Assembly: GCF_000367925.1 (NCBI RefSeq)
Contig: NZ_KB849176.1
Span: 610,191-674,190 of the forward strand
Direction of reading: 5' to 3'
Length of the DNA: 64,000 nt
From: Acinetobacter bohemicus ANC 3994
Lineage (GTDB): Bacteria > Pseudomonadota > Gammaproteobacteria > Pseudomonadales > Moraxellaceae
Positions 28,784 to 37,339 of the stretch are shown in pieces. The notes beneath the pieces were generated by a model. That model was given only the letters and a program-made list of their open reading frames with translations. It was not told where the DNA came from and did no database searches. How positions within the stretch are numbered: the first letter of the stretch is position 1; the number at the start of each line of letters is the position of its first letter. The position numbers and the translations under genes are program-made.

Positions 28784-28880
28784 GACACACCTAAAGAGTT
28801 AAACAATGGGGCAAATGATGATTGAGTATTCTATCCGAATTCACTAGCATAGTGCCGAAATGTTTGTATAGGCAGCTGAT

Positions 28881-29363
28881 ATGTTTGCGTTCAAATCACG
28901 TGCAATAGTGATGGTTTCTGTACTGTGCAGTACTTTTGCATTGCAAGCTTGTGGTCATTCTTCAGGACAACCTGAGCAGAAAGTTGAAATTAAGTCTGCA
29001 CCTAAACTTACCAATGATGCGACCACTTATGCACAACACGCTTGGAACTTTATCAATCAAGTCGATGGTTTGGTTTATGCGCAAAAATTGGATCTGTTAG
29101 AAGATCAAGTCCGTAAACCTGCCCGTAAGTTGAGTACCGATTGGCGCATTAATGTCAAAATGACGGATTCTGTGACTGAAGGTAAATATGCGTTATGCCG
29201 TAAAGCATTAACCAGTTTAGAAATTTGGGCGCGTGAAAGTATTGATCAAACCAATTCGGTGGCGCAAAAACAAGCCGATTATGAGCGTGATAAAGCACAA
29301 TGTAGAGGTGCAATCGAACACCCTGAACTTGGAAATACAGATCCTAAAAAGAAAGGGGTTTGA
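28881..29363 (+). CDS. Lipoprotein of unknown function
   Basis: This 160-residue protein has signal peptide and lipobox (LQAC, Cys24). The mature part is mainly helical and charged. Two further cysteines (in ALCRKALTSL and AQCRGAIEHP) could form a disulfide. I recognise no domain. A terminator follows the stop at once, so it is monocistronic. Confidence 0.75.
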   Translation: MFAFKSRAIVMVSVLCSTFALQACGHSSGQPEQKVEIKSAPKLTNDATTYAQHAWNFINQVDGLVYAQKLDLLEDQVRKPARKLSTDWRINVKMTDSVTEGKYALCRKALTSLEIWARESIDQTNSVAQKQADYERDKAQCRGAIEHPELGNTDPKKKGV

Positions 29364-29370
29364 TCAAGAT

Positions 29371-29397
29371 AAAACGAGGCACTGGCCTCGTTTTTTT
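29371..29397 (+). terminator. Terminator of the 28881 lipoprotein gene
   Basis: AAAACGAGGC pairs with GCCTCGTTTT around ACTG, with a T-run. Confidence 0.9.
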
Positions 29398-29481
29398 GAT
29401 CTAAATTTTGAGGGAGATATTTATACTTATAGTTTTAAACAATCAGTAAGAGAATAAAGCGATCACTTAATAAATATATTG

Positions 29482-29502
29482 AATTATCATAAAGTGATAA
29501 TT
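29482..29502. promoter_or_regulatory. Inverted repeat upstream of the small lipoprotein gene
   Basis: AATTATCA-taaag-TGATAATT is an 8-base perfect inverted repeat 65 bases before the start at 29567. It could be an operator, but no known consensus fits it fully. Confidence 0.3.
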
Positions 29503-29566
29503 TATGTATAATAATAAATATTAAATCATTGTTTGGTTTTTTAATTATTAGGTAAATTGGGGTGAT

Positions 29567-29752
29567 ATGTTTAATAAAGTGTTTTTTTCAATAAGTCTGG
29601 TATTTTTTCTGAGTGCATGTAGTAGCGTTCAAACGGTGGTTACGACAGAAAAAGCACAGGTGATTCCTGCCGCATCTTTAAATGTTGAACGAGATATAGC
29701 ACCTTGTCGTAATGGTTTTGATGAGGTGAATGTCTGCCAGTTATTATCTTAA
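29567..29752 (+). CDS. Small lipoprotein, 61 residues
   Basis: The signal peptide ends in a lipobox (LSAC, Cys18). The mature chain of about 44 residues contains two cysteines (APCRNG and NVCQLL). No family is recognised. The reading frame is preceded by a GGGGTGAT ribosome binding site. It is followed by 350 bases without a gene before the siderophore receptor. Confidence 0.6.
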   Translation: MFNKVFFSISLVFFLSACSSVQTVVTTEKAQVIPAASLNVERDIAPCRNGFDEVNVCQLLS

Positions 29753-30050
29753 AGTGGAAAAGGCCTAAATTTTTGTTCTACATTTAATGTAGTTTCAAAA
29801 CATATGAAAAGCTGATTCATATTGGGCATAAGTATTTTCAGCAAAAAAGTTCAATCGTTGATTATTTCGCTTTAAGCAATAATGTTGACGAGAGGGCTTT
29901 TTTTTTGTCTATGCCAAAGACACAGCTTAAATAACAGTAAAGTTTAATTGGATGATGTACTGCTGAAAAAAACAACAAACAATTGGGGGTAATTTTAAAT
30001 GAAATGAATAGCTTGGGTAAAAAATGGAGATTCTGTATATGATTAGTAAT
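29753..30050. other. Intergenic region before the siderophore receptor gene, no gene seen
   Basis: This is AT-rich sequence with no protein-like frame. It probably includes the upstream part of the receptor promoter. Confidence 0.4.
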
Positions 30051-30069
30051 GAAAATAATTATCATTTAT
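30051..30069. promoter_or_regulatory. Candidate Fur box
   Basis: GAAAATAATTATCATTTAT agrees with the 19-base Fur consensus GATAATGATAATCATTATC at 13 positions by eye. It stands about 40 bases before the start of a TonB-dependent siderophore receptor, where iron repression is expected. Confidence 0.6.
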
Positions 30070-30106
30070 ATTAGTATTCGGTAAATTTTTACCATGCCTC
30101 CCATTT

Positions 30107-32329
30107 ATGCCGTCTTTTTTTGGTCATCCACATTTAGCTTTTAAACACACACATTCAGAGCGAATTCTAAAGTTGAGTCTACTTAGCTTAATGATAGCGT
30201 GTGCTCACTCCACTTTTGCCAATGAACATTTTGATTCGGCAGAAAGAAGCAGAACAACCTCAGTTCTTCCGACCATTGCTATTGAAGCCATGAGTGCGCA
30301 AGATCCTGTAAAAACCTATGTCGACTATAAACAAGCCAGTGTGACGCGTAATGGTTTGGATAAAAAAGATATTCCACAAACCATTGATACGATCGATGTA
30401 CAAAAATATAAAATCTATGGATCGAATGATTTAAGCGTCATGCTTCAAGGCACGCCGGGTGTCGATACCGCCTATGATATGCGTGGCGATGGAATTAAGC
30501 TGCGTGGTTTTCAGGCAGACATGAGTGATATTTACCGTGATGGTGTGCGTGAAAGTGGGCAAGTACGACGCAGTACAGCCAATATTGAACGGATTGAAAT
30601 ATTAAAAGGTCCGGCTTCTGTGCTGTATGGGCGAAGTGCAGGTGGTGGCGTAATAAATATGGTGAGTAAATATGCCAATTTTGACTCGAAAAGCAGTGTT
30701 GGAATTTATAAGGGATCATTTAATCATCTTGGAACCACGTTAGATGTCAATCAGGTTATTTCTGATCAGTGGGCGGCGCGTTTAACGACCGATGTTTATA
30801 AAACGGATAGTTTCCGTCAAGGCATTAGCAGTGATGAGCTGATGTTGTCACCCAGTGTGACCTTTAATAATCAAAAGGGTTTGGTTTGGACAGGGCAATA
30901 TACCTATGACCGTTTGCACCGTGTCCCAGATCGCGGACCCAATTTCTTTGAATTACCATCAGGAACGTCGCGTGACATGGGCTTTGCTCAGGACGGTGAT
31001 TATGTCAATGATACTTCTCAGACCTTACGTTCCGATTTAAGTTATACCTTTGCGCCAGACTGGACGCTACATTGGGCTGCCAGCTATAGACAAGCCGATC
31101 AAGATTTTGACCATTTTTATGTAGGTAAAATGTGTACCGCAGATCAGCCAGCCACAGCAACAAATAAGGGCTGTTATAAAGGATATATTGATCAAAACTA
31201 TTATTGGCAACAGACCAGTAATAAAACCACATCAACAACGTTTGACGTTAAAGGCAAATTTAATACTGGCGCATTTCAACATCAAGTGTTGCTGGGCATA
31301 GATGCATCTTATGAGCAACGTGAACCCAAACTGGCCAATAAAAATAGCGATGGCACTTTAGTTTATGGATTTGTTAATCCGCTAACGGGGGATCGTTTTA
31401 GTAATCGGGCGGACAATCCGCTCATTACGCAGCATAATTATAATCAAGGCACAAGTTATGGGGTGTTTGCACAGGATTTAATCACCATTGTTCCAGAAGT
31501 TAAATTGATGCTGGGATTGCGTTATGATTATTATAAAAACTCAACCAGCAATAAGTTGAAGTCTGAAACTGATCAGGATTACAAGCGTACCGTCAGTGAT
31601 CAATCGGTCAGTCCAAATATTGGTGTTGTTTGGCAACCCGTTGAATCACAAAGTATCTACGCATCTTATAGTAAAAGTTTTGCACCCTTTGGTGGTCAAA
31701 TGGGCATTAGCGTGATCAGCGCTTCACAGAATTTAAATACCTTCGACGCTGAACCGCAATACAGTGACCAATATGAAATTGGGCTTAAAAGTGATTGGAT
31801 GGATGAGCGCTTAACCACGCAGTTTTCGGTCTATGATATTCGTAAACATAATATTCGTTATATTCCAAATAAGGATAAAGAGCCCGATGTCTGGGCTGTC
31901 GGTGGTGAGCATCAGTCACGTGGTGCAGAGTTTAGCTTTATTGGTCGCGTATTGGACAATGTCTATGTCCGTGGAGGTTATAGCTTCTTAGATGCAACGG
32001 TTAAACAAAATAAAGAAAAACCTGAGCTAGTGGGCAATCGTTTAAAAGAAACAGCCAAGCAAACAGGAAATCTTTTTGTGCGTTATTTGCCTACAGAGCA
32101 ATGGTATGCCGAAATTGGCGTGACCAAGGTTGGCGATTCATGGAACGATGTGGAAAACACTCAAAAACTTAAAGGTTTTAATCGAGCAGATGCGGCCATT
32201 GGTTATAGTGCAAACCCTTGGAATGTTACTTTAGCCTTAACCAATTTAACTGATAAAGAGTACTGGCGTTCAAGTTCAATGCCGGGTACACCGCGAAGTG
32301 CTTTACTGCGTGTGAATTATGAGTTTTAA
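30107..32329 (+). CDS. TonB-dependent siderophore receptor
   Basis: This 740-residue outer-membrane receptor imports an iron-siderophore complex using TonB energy. A signal peptide lies at about 20-38. The plug domain (about 75-190) contains VLYGRSAGGGVINMVSK, and a 22-strand barrel with the C-terminal phenylalanine (LLRVNYEF) follows. The sequence groups with the ferrichrome/catecholate-type receptors with the opening KKDIPQTIDTID. The precise ligand is unknown. No ribosome binding site is clear before the chosen ATG, so the start is uncertain. It is probably Fur regulated. Confidence 0.9.
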   Translation: MPSFFGHPHLAFKHTHSERILKLSLLSLMIACAHSTFANEHFDSAERSRTTSVLPTIAIEAMSAQDPVKTYVDYKQASVTRNGLDKKDIPQTIDTIDVQKYKIYGSNDLSVMLQGTPGVDTAYDMRGDGIKLRGFQADMSDIYRDGVRESGQVRRSTANIERIEILKGPASVLYGRSAGGGVINMVSKYANFDSKSSVGIYKGSFNHLGTTLDVNQVISDQWAARLTTDVYKTDSFRQGISSDELMLSPSVTFNNQKGLVWTGQYTYDRLHRVPDRGPNFFELPSGTSRDMGFAQDGDYVNDTSQTLRSDLSYTFAPDWTLHWAASYRQADQDFDHFYVGKMCTADQPATATNKGCYKGYIDQNYYWQQTSNKTTSTTFDVKGKFNTGAFQHQVLLGIDASYEQREPKLANKNSDGTLVYGFVNPLTGDRFSNRADNPLITQHNYNQGTSYGVFAQDLITIVPEVKLMLGLRYDYYKNSTSNKLKSETDQDYKRTVSDQSVSPNIGVVWQPVESQSIYASYSKSFAPFGGQMGISVISASQNLNTFDAEPQYSDQYEIGLKSDWMDERLTTQFSVYDIRKHNIRYIPNKDKEPDVWAVGGEHQSRGAEFSFIGRVLDNVYVRGGYSFLDATVKQNKEKPELVGNRLKETAKQTGNLFVRYLPTEQWYAEIGVTKVGDSWNDVENTQKLKGFNRADAAIGYSANPWNVTLALTNLTDKEYWRSSSMPGTPRSALLRVNYEF

Positions 32330-32362
32330 GCTGCAATGTTAAAGCATGTTTAACTAGCATCT

Positions 32363-32392
32363 GGCCATCTTAATAACTAAGGTGGCTTTTTT
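32363..32392 (+). terminator. Terminator of the siderophore receptor gene
   Basis: GCCATCTT pairs with AAGGTGGC (one G-U pair) around a 7-base loop and ends in a T-run. Confidence 0.75.
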
Positions 32393-32425
32393 GTGTTTGC
32401 TTAAAAGGCACCTCTAATGTGTATT

Positions 32426-33124
32426 TTATTCAGCAACAACATGCGCAATACGATGTAATTCTGCAAGGTCTAAAATTTCAATTTTCCGAAAGGAGAGACG
32501 CAAAATATTTTGCTTTTCCAAAGCCTGCAATTCCTGATTTACAGTTTGTCTAGAGCACGTCAGCATCTGCGCCAATTGTTCCTGAGATAAATGAATGGTG
32601 TTTTTTTCAATCATCAGATGGTTGCCATAACCATTTAAAATAAACATCAGGCGTTGGGCTAAACGCTGCTTTAACGTTTGAGTTTGAATTGAAATTAGTT
32701 CTAAGAAAGCAAACCGCAATTTCTGACTGGTTAATTGCGCAATGTGATACCAGAAAATGGGCTGTTCTTGGAGTAGTTTTTGAATTGCGCCACTTGGAAT
32801 ATGCAAAATTAAACTTTTTTGAATGGCGATGGCATCGTGTGAGCGAGGTTGGGCATCGACCAAGGAAATTTCACCAAACCACATAATCGGCTCTACAATT
32901 GCAGCCACCGATTCTTTACCTTCAATATCAATATAGCCTAAGCGAACAGAACCCTTTAAAACGGCATAAAGACCATTAAAAGCATCACCCGAATGGAAAA
33001 TGGCTTGTTCTTTATCAAAATTTTGTTGAACGGCATGGCTTAAGATAAATGCTTTGAATATAGGTGGTAGTTGAGAAAACCACGTATTATTTTCTAAATG
33101 ATGGATATCCTTTGCTTCAAACAC
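32426..33124 (-). CDS. Crp/Fnr-family transcriptional regulator
   Basis: This 232-residue regulator has a cyclic-nucleotide-binding-like beta roll (about 20-130) and a Crp-type winged helix-turn-helix (about 150-225, LSQEQLAQMLTCSRQTVNQEL). It lacks the N-terminal cysteine cluster of Fnr, so it should not carry an Fe-S cluster. Whether it binds cAMP is unclear: the phosphate-binding RS pair is partly seen as PRSHDAIA. Its targets are unknown. It is divergent from the DUF962 gene. Confidence 0.88.
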   Translation of the reverse strand: MFEAKDIHHLENNTWFSQLPPIFKAFILSHAVQQNFDKEQAIFHSGDAFNGLYAVLKGSVRLGYIDIEGKESVAAIVEPIMWFGEISLVDAQPRSHDAIAIQKSLILHIPSGAIQKLLQEQPIFWYHIAQLTSQKLRFAFLELISIQTQTLKQRLAQRLMFILNGYGNHLMIEKNTIHLSQEQLAQMLTCSRQTVNQELQALEKQNILRLSFRKIEILDLAELHRIAHVVAE

Positions 33125-33219
33125 ATCAATTCCTTTTTGCTGTGAGTTGTCATTTAGCCGACAACTTTGTCTTTCATATTTTTATATAGTGCAAGCATAG
33201 TGTAACAAGGAAGAATCAC

Positions 33220-33753
33220 ATGACCAAATTAGAACAGTTGCTGAGCCAATATGCGGCATATCACTTAGACCATAAAAATATTTTGACTCATTTTGTCGGT
33301 ATTCCTTTGATTGTTTTTTCTATTCTTTGTTTAACCGCAAGGGCTGGGTTTATGCTGTCAGGTATGGAACTGACGCTGGCTTTGGGGCTTATTGTGGTGA
33401 CGAGTCTTTATTATTTTAGTCTGGATCGTATTTTTGCATTCATCATGTTGGTTGTTTTGTTTGCTGCATATCCTTTGGCTTTAAAAATTGCTCATCTAGA
33501 ATTTGCGGCTTGGTTAAGCTTAAGTATTGGTATTTTTGTCGTCGGATGGGTATTTCAGTTTATTGGTCATTTTTATGAAAAGAAAAAACCAGCCTTTATG
33601 GATGATCTTGTGGGACTTGCTGTTGGCCCATTATTTGTCTTGGCGGAAATGGTTTTTATGCTCGGTTTTCGTAAGGAGCTAGAGCAACGGATGTTGGATC
33701 ATGCCCATGTATTACGTGCTGAAATGGATGCGAAGTCTATACATATCAGTTAG
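33220..33753 (+). CDS. DUF962 / Mpo1-like membrane protein
   Basis: This 177-residue protein has about four membrane segments. The opening QYAAYHLDHKNILTHFVGIPL carries the HxxxxN..H pattern of the Mpo1-like family, and FIGHFYEKKKPAFMDD supplies the second conserved histidine. Yeast Mpo1 is an Fe-dependent dioxygenase acting on 2-hydroxy fatty acids, but a bacterial role has not been assigned. It is monocistronic with a strong terminator. Confidence 0.85.
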   Translation: MTKLEQLLSQYAAYHLDHKNILTHFVGIPLIVFSILCLTARAGFMLSGMELTLALGLIVVTSLYYFSLDRIFAFIMLVVLFAAYPLALKIAHLEFAAWLSLSIGIFVVGWVFQFIGHFYEKKKPAFMDDLVGLAVGPLFVLAEMVFMLGFRKELEQRMLDHAHVLRAEMDAKSIHIS

Positions 33754-33771
33754 GTGATTGCTTCAAAATAT

Positions 33772-33801
33772 AAAAAAGCCAGTGTAATGCACTGGCTTTT
33801 T
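33772..33801. terminator. Bidirectional terminator between DUF962 and repeat-protein genes
   Basis: AAAAAAGCCAGTG pairs with CACTGGCTTTTTT around TAATG, with T-runs on both strands. Confidence 0.92.
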
Positions 33802-33815
33802 GTATATCTGATTAT

Positions 33816-34220
33816 TTACTGGGTCTTCACTGCTTTGTGGGTCTCAGTTTTAGCTTTGTGTGCATCTGCGACTGGAGCTGCTTTATGAGATTTATCAGCC
33901 ATATTATTGGTTTTCATTGAATCTTGTTTCATCATTTGATCATGTTTCATCATCTGGTCTTGTTTCCCCATCTGATCATGTTTCCCCATTTGATCTTTTT
34001 TCATCATCTGGTCTTGTTTCCCCATTTGATCGTGTTTCATCATTTTGTCTTGTTTTGCCATCTTATCGTGTTTAGTCGTTGCAGTGGCCGGAACACATTT
34101 ACCACCTTTATGATTTGGGCCTGAACCACCTGCTAATGTTGTCCCTTGTGGACATGCAAATGCAGTTGCGCTAAGCATGGTGAACAAGCCTGCTGCAATA
34201 AATGTGCTGATCTTTTTCAT
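33816..34220 (-). CDS. Exported Met/His/Lys hexapeptide-repeat protein
   Basis: This 134-residue protein has a signal peptide (cleavage after ATAFA, residue 22). The mature part begins with a short segment containing two cysteines (24 and 42), then nine hexapeptide units from 50 to 103 of the form K-(H/Q/K)-D-(Q/K)-M-(M/G/A), then an Ala/Lys/His-rich tail. The pattern resembles the described pentapeptide MXKDX repeat proteins with one extra residue. The many Met and His residues suggest metal binding in the periplasm, which is an inference only. Confidence 0.75.
   Translation of the reverse strand: MKKISTFIAAGLFTMLSATAFACPQGTTLAGGSGPNHKGGKCVPATATTKHDKMAKQDKMMKHDQMGKQDQMMKKDQMGKHDQMGKQDQMMKHDQMMKQDSMKTNNMADKSHKAAPVADAHKAKTETHKAVKTQ
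33912..34073 (-). repeat. Tandem 18-bp repeat inside the Met/His/Lys gene
   Basis: Nine in-frame 18-base units encode the hexapeptides. Alternating versions (for example CATCATCTGGTCTTGTTT on the plus strand) recur almost exactly. Such a tract can change copy number by slippage. Confidence 0.85.
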
Positions 34221-34366
34221 TTTCGATTATTCTATACAGGCATTAGTGCCTGTGATTAAGTTACCGATAATACAGAACAATAAAAGTAATAATATTGTGT
34301 GAGATTCAAGTGGTTAGCGTATTCATTTGTCATTTAATGCTATTTTTAAGCTTGGTTTAAGCTAAT

Positions 34367-34396
34367 AAAAAAGCCCCGATTAAAATCAGGGCTTTT
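34367..34396. terminator. Terminator downstream of ychF
   Basis: AAAAAAGCCCCGATT pairs with AATCAGGGCTTTT (one mismatch) with a short loop. It sits just after the ychF stop. Confidence 0.8.
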
Positions 34397-34412
34397 CTAG
34401 ATTAGAGACTAC

Positions 34413-35504
34413 TTATACGTTAAAACGGAAGTGTAAAACGTCGCCGTCTTGCACCACGTAAGTTTTACCTTCTAAACGCCATTTGCCTGCTTCTTTCGCG
34501 CCAGCTTCGCCGTTGTATTGGATGAAATCATCATAGGCTACACATTCAGCACGAATAAAGCCTTTTTCAAAGTCAGTGTGAATGACACCTGCCGCTTGAG
34601 GTGCAGTTGCACCGACTTTAACTGTCCAAGCACGAACTTCTTGTACGCCCGCAGTGAAATAAGTTTGTAAGCCAAGCAGTGAGTAGCCTGCACGAATCAC
34701 CACGTTTAAACCCGGTTCTTCCATGCCCATCGCCTCTAAAAATTCAGCACGGTCTTCATCTTCAAGCAAAGAAATTTCAGCTTCAATCTGGTTGCACAGT
34801 GGAACCACAATGGCATTTTCTTCAGCCGCTAATTTCTTAACTGCATCTAAGTGTGGGTTGTTTTCAAAACCATCTTCAGCCACGTTCGCAATGTACATGG
34901 TTGGTTTTAAAGTCATTAAACCAAAACCACGAACCAATTTACGTTCGTCATCATCAAGGTCAGCTGCACGTGCTGGTTTACCTTCGTCAAGTAAAGGCTG
35001 GATTTTTTCCAAGATTGCTTTGACCGCAATGGCTTCTTTGTCGCCACTTTTTGCAGATTTAGATAAACGTGTAATCGCTTTGGCAACGGCTTCAAGGTCA
35101 GCAAGTGCAAGTTCAGTATTGATGGTCGCAATGTCATCGAGTGGGTCAATTTTACCATTGACGTGAATTACGTTTTCATCTTCAAAACAACGAACAACGT
35201 GAGCAATCGCATCTGTTTCACGAATATTGGCAAGGAATTGGTTACCCAAGCCTTCACCTTTAGACGCGCCCGCAACTAAACCTGCAATATCAACAAATTC
35301 CATAGATGTTGGAATAACACGTTGTGGTTTTACAATCGCAGTCAATTTGTCTAAACGTGGATCTGGTACAGGTACAATTCCTGTATTCGGTTCGATGGTA
35401 CAGAACGGGAAGTTTTCTGCAGCAATGGCAGCTTTAGTCAATGCATTGAAAAGTGTAGATTTACCCACGTTCGGCAAGCCGACAATACCGCAATTAAAAC
35501 CCAT
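34413..35504 (-). CDS. ychF: Ribosome-binding ATPase YchF (OLA1 family)
   Basis: This universally conserved Obg-family P-loop protein prefers ATP to GTP and binds ribosomes; in E. coli it affects the oxidative stress response. The P-loop is GLPNVGKST at residues 8-16. A TGS-like domain (about 280-363) closes the protein. I chose ATG at 35504 (363 residues, [11 protein letters not shown] as in homologues) over an upstream GTG at 35516. It sits downstream of the sulfur/methionine operon on the same strand, separated from it by a long hairpin. Confidence 0.95.
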   Translation of the reverse strand: MGFNCGIVGLPNVGKSTLFNALTKAAIAAENFPFCTIEPNTGIVPVPDPRLDKLTAIVKPQRVIPTSMEFVDIAGLVAGASKGEGLGNQFLANIRETDAIAHVVRCFEDENVIHVNGKIDPLDDIATINTELALADLEAVAKAITRLSKSAKSGDKEAIAVKAILEKIQPLLDEGKPARAADLDDDERKLVRGFGLMTLKPTMYIANVAEDGFENNPHLDAVKKLAAEENAIVVPLCNQIEAEISLLEDEDRAEFLEAMGMEEPGLNVVIRAGYSLLGLQTYFTAGVQEVRAWTVKVGATAPQAAGVIHTDFEKGFIRAECVAYDDFIQYNGEAGAKEAGKWRLEGKTYVVQDGDVLHFRFNV

Positions 35505-35547
35505 GAAATGACTCACAACGTATAATTTAAAAATTGTGGCTGATTTT

Positions 35548-35587
35548 ACATGAAAGCCATGACAAAGTCAGGTCATGGCTTTCATGT
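35548..35587. terminator. Perfect 16-base inverted repeat between metI and ychF
   Basis: ACATGAAAGCCATGAC pairs exactly with GTCATGGCTTTCATGT around an 8-base loop. It lies between metI (stop at 35618) and ychF. No long T-run follows on the minus strand, so termination is likely but not certain. Confidence 0.6.
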
Positions 35588-35617
35588 TTATTGAAAACAA
35601 CTGAAATGCAAGTGGGC

Positions 35618-36277
35618 TTAAATTTTGCGTTTGTCCAGTTGGTTGGCAAGCGTGTCTCCAGCCATTTGTACCAACATCACCAAAATAATAAGCACCACAA
35701 TCACGGCAAGCATGATTTGCATATCAAAACGCTGATAGCCATAACGGTAGGCGATATCACCCAAACCACCTGCACCAATGGCACCTGCAATGGCTGAGGA
35801 GTTAATCATGGTGACTAAGGTCACGGTAAAGCCGGCCACAATTCCGGGTAGTGCTTCGGGAAGAAGGACATGCCACACAATTTGCTTACGGTTACAGCCC
35901 ATGGCTTGAGCGGCTTCAATCAAGCCTTGGTCGACTTCACGCAAACTGACTTCGGCAATACGGGCAAAGAAAGGGGTTGCTGCAATGGTGAGTGGAACAA
36001 CCGCTGCCCAGACCCCATAACTGGTGCCGACAATTAGACGGGTAAGTGGAATCAGTGCCACCATTAAAATTAGGAATGGCACAGAGCGAGTCATGTTGAC
36101 CATCCAACCTAAAGATTGGTTAATACTTTTTGATGGATAAATACCGTGTTCCGAGGTGTTGACCAAAATGACTGCCATGGGTAGACCAATCAGCAAGGCA
36201 AAAAATGCGGAAACGCCGACCATTAATAAGGTATCGATGGTGCCGGTGATCAAAAGATCAATAAGTTGGTCGTGCAT
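35618..36277 (-). CDS. metI: D-methionine ABC transporter permease MetI
   Basis: This 219-residue inner-membrane permease has five or six helices. The EAA-type loop EAAQAMGCNRKQIVWHVLLPEALPGI couples it to MetN. It overlaps metN by 20 bases, so the two are co-translated. It is the last gene of the sulfur operon running from 42892. Confidence 0.93.
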   Translation of the reverse strand: MHDQLIDLLITGTIDTLLMVGVSAFFALLIGLPMAVILVNTSEHGIYPSKSINQSLGWMVNMTRSVPFLILMVALIPLTRLIVGTSYGVWAAVVPLTIAATPFFARIAEVSLREVDQGLIEAAQAMGCNRKQIVWHVLLPEALPGIVAGFTVTLVTMINSSAIAGAIGAGGLGDIAYRYGYQRFDMQIMLAVIVVLIILVMLVQMAGDTLANQLDKRKI

Positions 36278-37328
36278 AGCCCAATACCTCTACATGTGCA
36301 ATTTGATTTTTGAATTGTTGTTGTAGGTGTTGCAGATCAATATTTAAATCAGCCACGCCGACAATTAAAGTGCCAACCAAATGATTTTGAATGCTATCGA
36401 TATGGCTTTGATACAAATGCACTGCATGCCCAAATTGATTTAAAAGATGGGCAAGGTCAGGAGAATGTTTGGCTTCACTGGCATATTTGAGTTTTAAAAT
36501 ACTTTGTGTGACCAAGCCATCTAATGCTGGGTAAAGCGTAAAGGGTAGATCCAATTGTTCAAGATTGAGTAACTCTTGGGTAATGGCTTGTTGAGGATTG
36601 GAAAATACTGACCAAACTTGCCCTGATTCCACAATTTCGCCCTGATCAATCACCACCACTTGATCACAAATTTCACGAATCACTTGCATTTCATGGGTAA
36701 TCAGCACAATGGTGATTCCCAGTTTTTGATTAATTTCCTTGAGCAGGGAAAGTACCACCGAGGTACTTTCAGGATCGAGTGCCGAAGTGGCTTCATCGCA
36801 GAGTAAAATTTCAGGATGGCTGACCAACGCACGGGCAATACCGACCCGTTGCTTTTGTCCACCTGAAAGCTGTGAAGGGTAATGCTCGGCTTTATCACTG
36901 AGTCCAACCAATTCAAGCACTTCATTAACCCGTTGTTCAATGTCCGCCTTGTTAAAGTTTGAAATTTTTAACGGTAGCGCGACATTTTCCCAAACGGTTT
37001 TAGCTGACATTAAATTAAAATGCTGAAAAATCATGCCAATTTTCTGGCGCAACTGAATCAAGTCATGATGGTTTAATGCGGAAATTTCTTGTTGATGAAT
37101 ATGGATACTGCCTTCATTGGCCTGTTCCAATCCATTTAAGGTGCGCAGCAAGGATGATTTACCTGCACCACTTTTACCAATAATGCCCAGTATTTTGCCT
37201 TGAGGAATATCCAGATGGATATTTTTTAAGGCATGCACTTGCGTATTTTGCACATGGTAAAACTTATTCAACTGTCGAATTTTAATATGTGGTACTGAAA
37301 AGTCGATTTGTGAACCAAAACTCACCAT
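36258..37328 (-). CDS. metN: Methionine ABC transporter ATP-binding protein MetN
   Basis: This is a 356-residue ATPase. Walker A is GKSGAGKSS at about 52-60, the signature is LSGGQKQRVGIARAL, and Walker B is ILLCDEATSALDP. The C-terminal NIL domain (about 270-350) is the methionine-sensing inhibitory domain of the MetN family. It drives uptake of methionine, or a related sulfur compound in this operon context. Confidence 0.95.
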   Translation of the reverse strand: MVSFGSQIDFSVPHIKIRQLNKFYHVQNTQVHALKNIHLDIPQGKILGIIGKSGAGKSSLLRTLNGLEQANEGSIHIHQQEISALNHHDLIQLRQKIGMIFQHFNLMSAKTVWENVALPLKISNFNKADIEQRVNEVLELVGLSDKAEHYPSQLSGGQKQRVGIARALVSHPEILLCDEATSALDPESTSVVLSLLKEINQKLGITIVLITHEMQVIREICDQVVVIDQGEIVESGQVWSVFSNPQQAITQELLNLEQLDLPFTLYPALDGLVTQSILKLKYASEAKHSPDLAHLLNQFGHAVHLYQSHIDSIQNHLVGTLIVGVADLNIDLQHLQQQFKNQIAHVEVLGYARPTY

Positions 37329-37339
37329 TGTTATTCTCC

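Noticed and set aside
29862..30065. 67-codon minus-strand frame upstream of the siderophore receptor
   Set aside because: AT-rich, low-complexity translation over the presumed promoter and Fur box.
33912..34073. Regular 18-base repeats resembling a CRISPR-like array
   Set aside because: The units are directly adjacent with no spacers and stay in frame inside a protein-coding gene.
34723..35166. 147-codon plus-strand open frame
   Set aside because: It is the antisense shadow of ychF, with Ser/Ala-rich low-complexity translation and no ribosome binding site.
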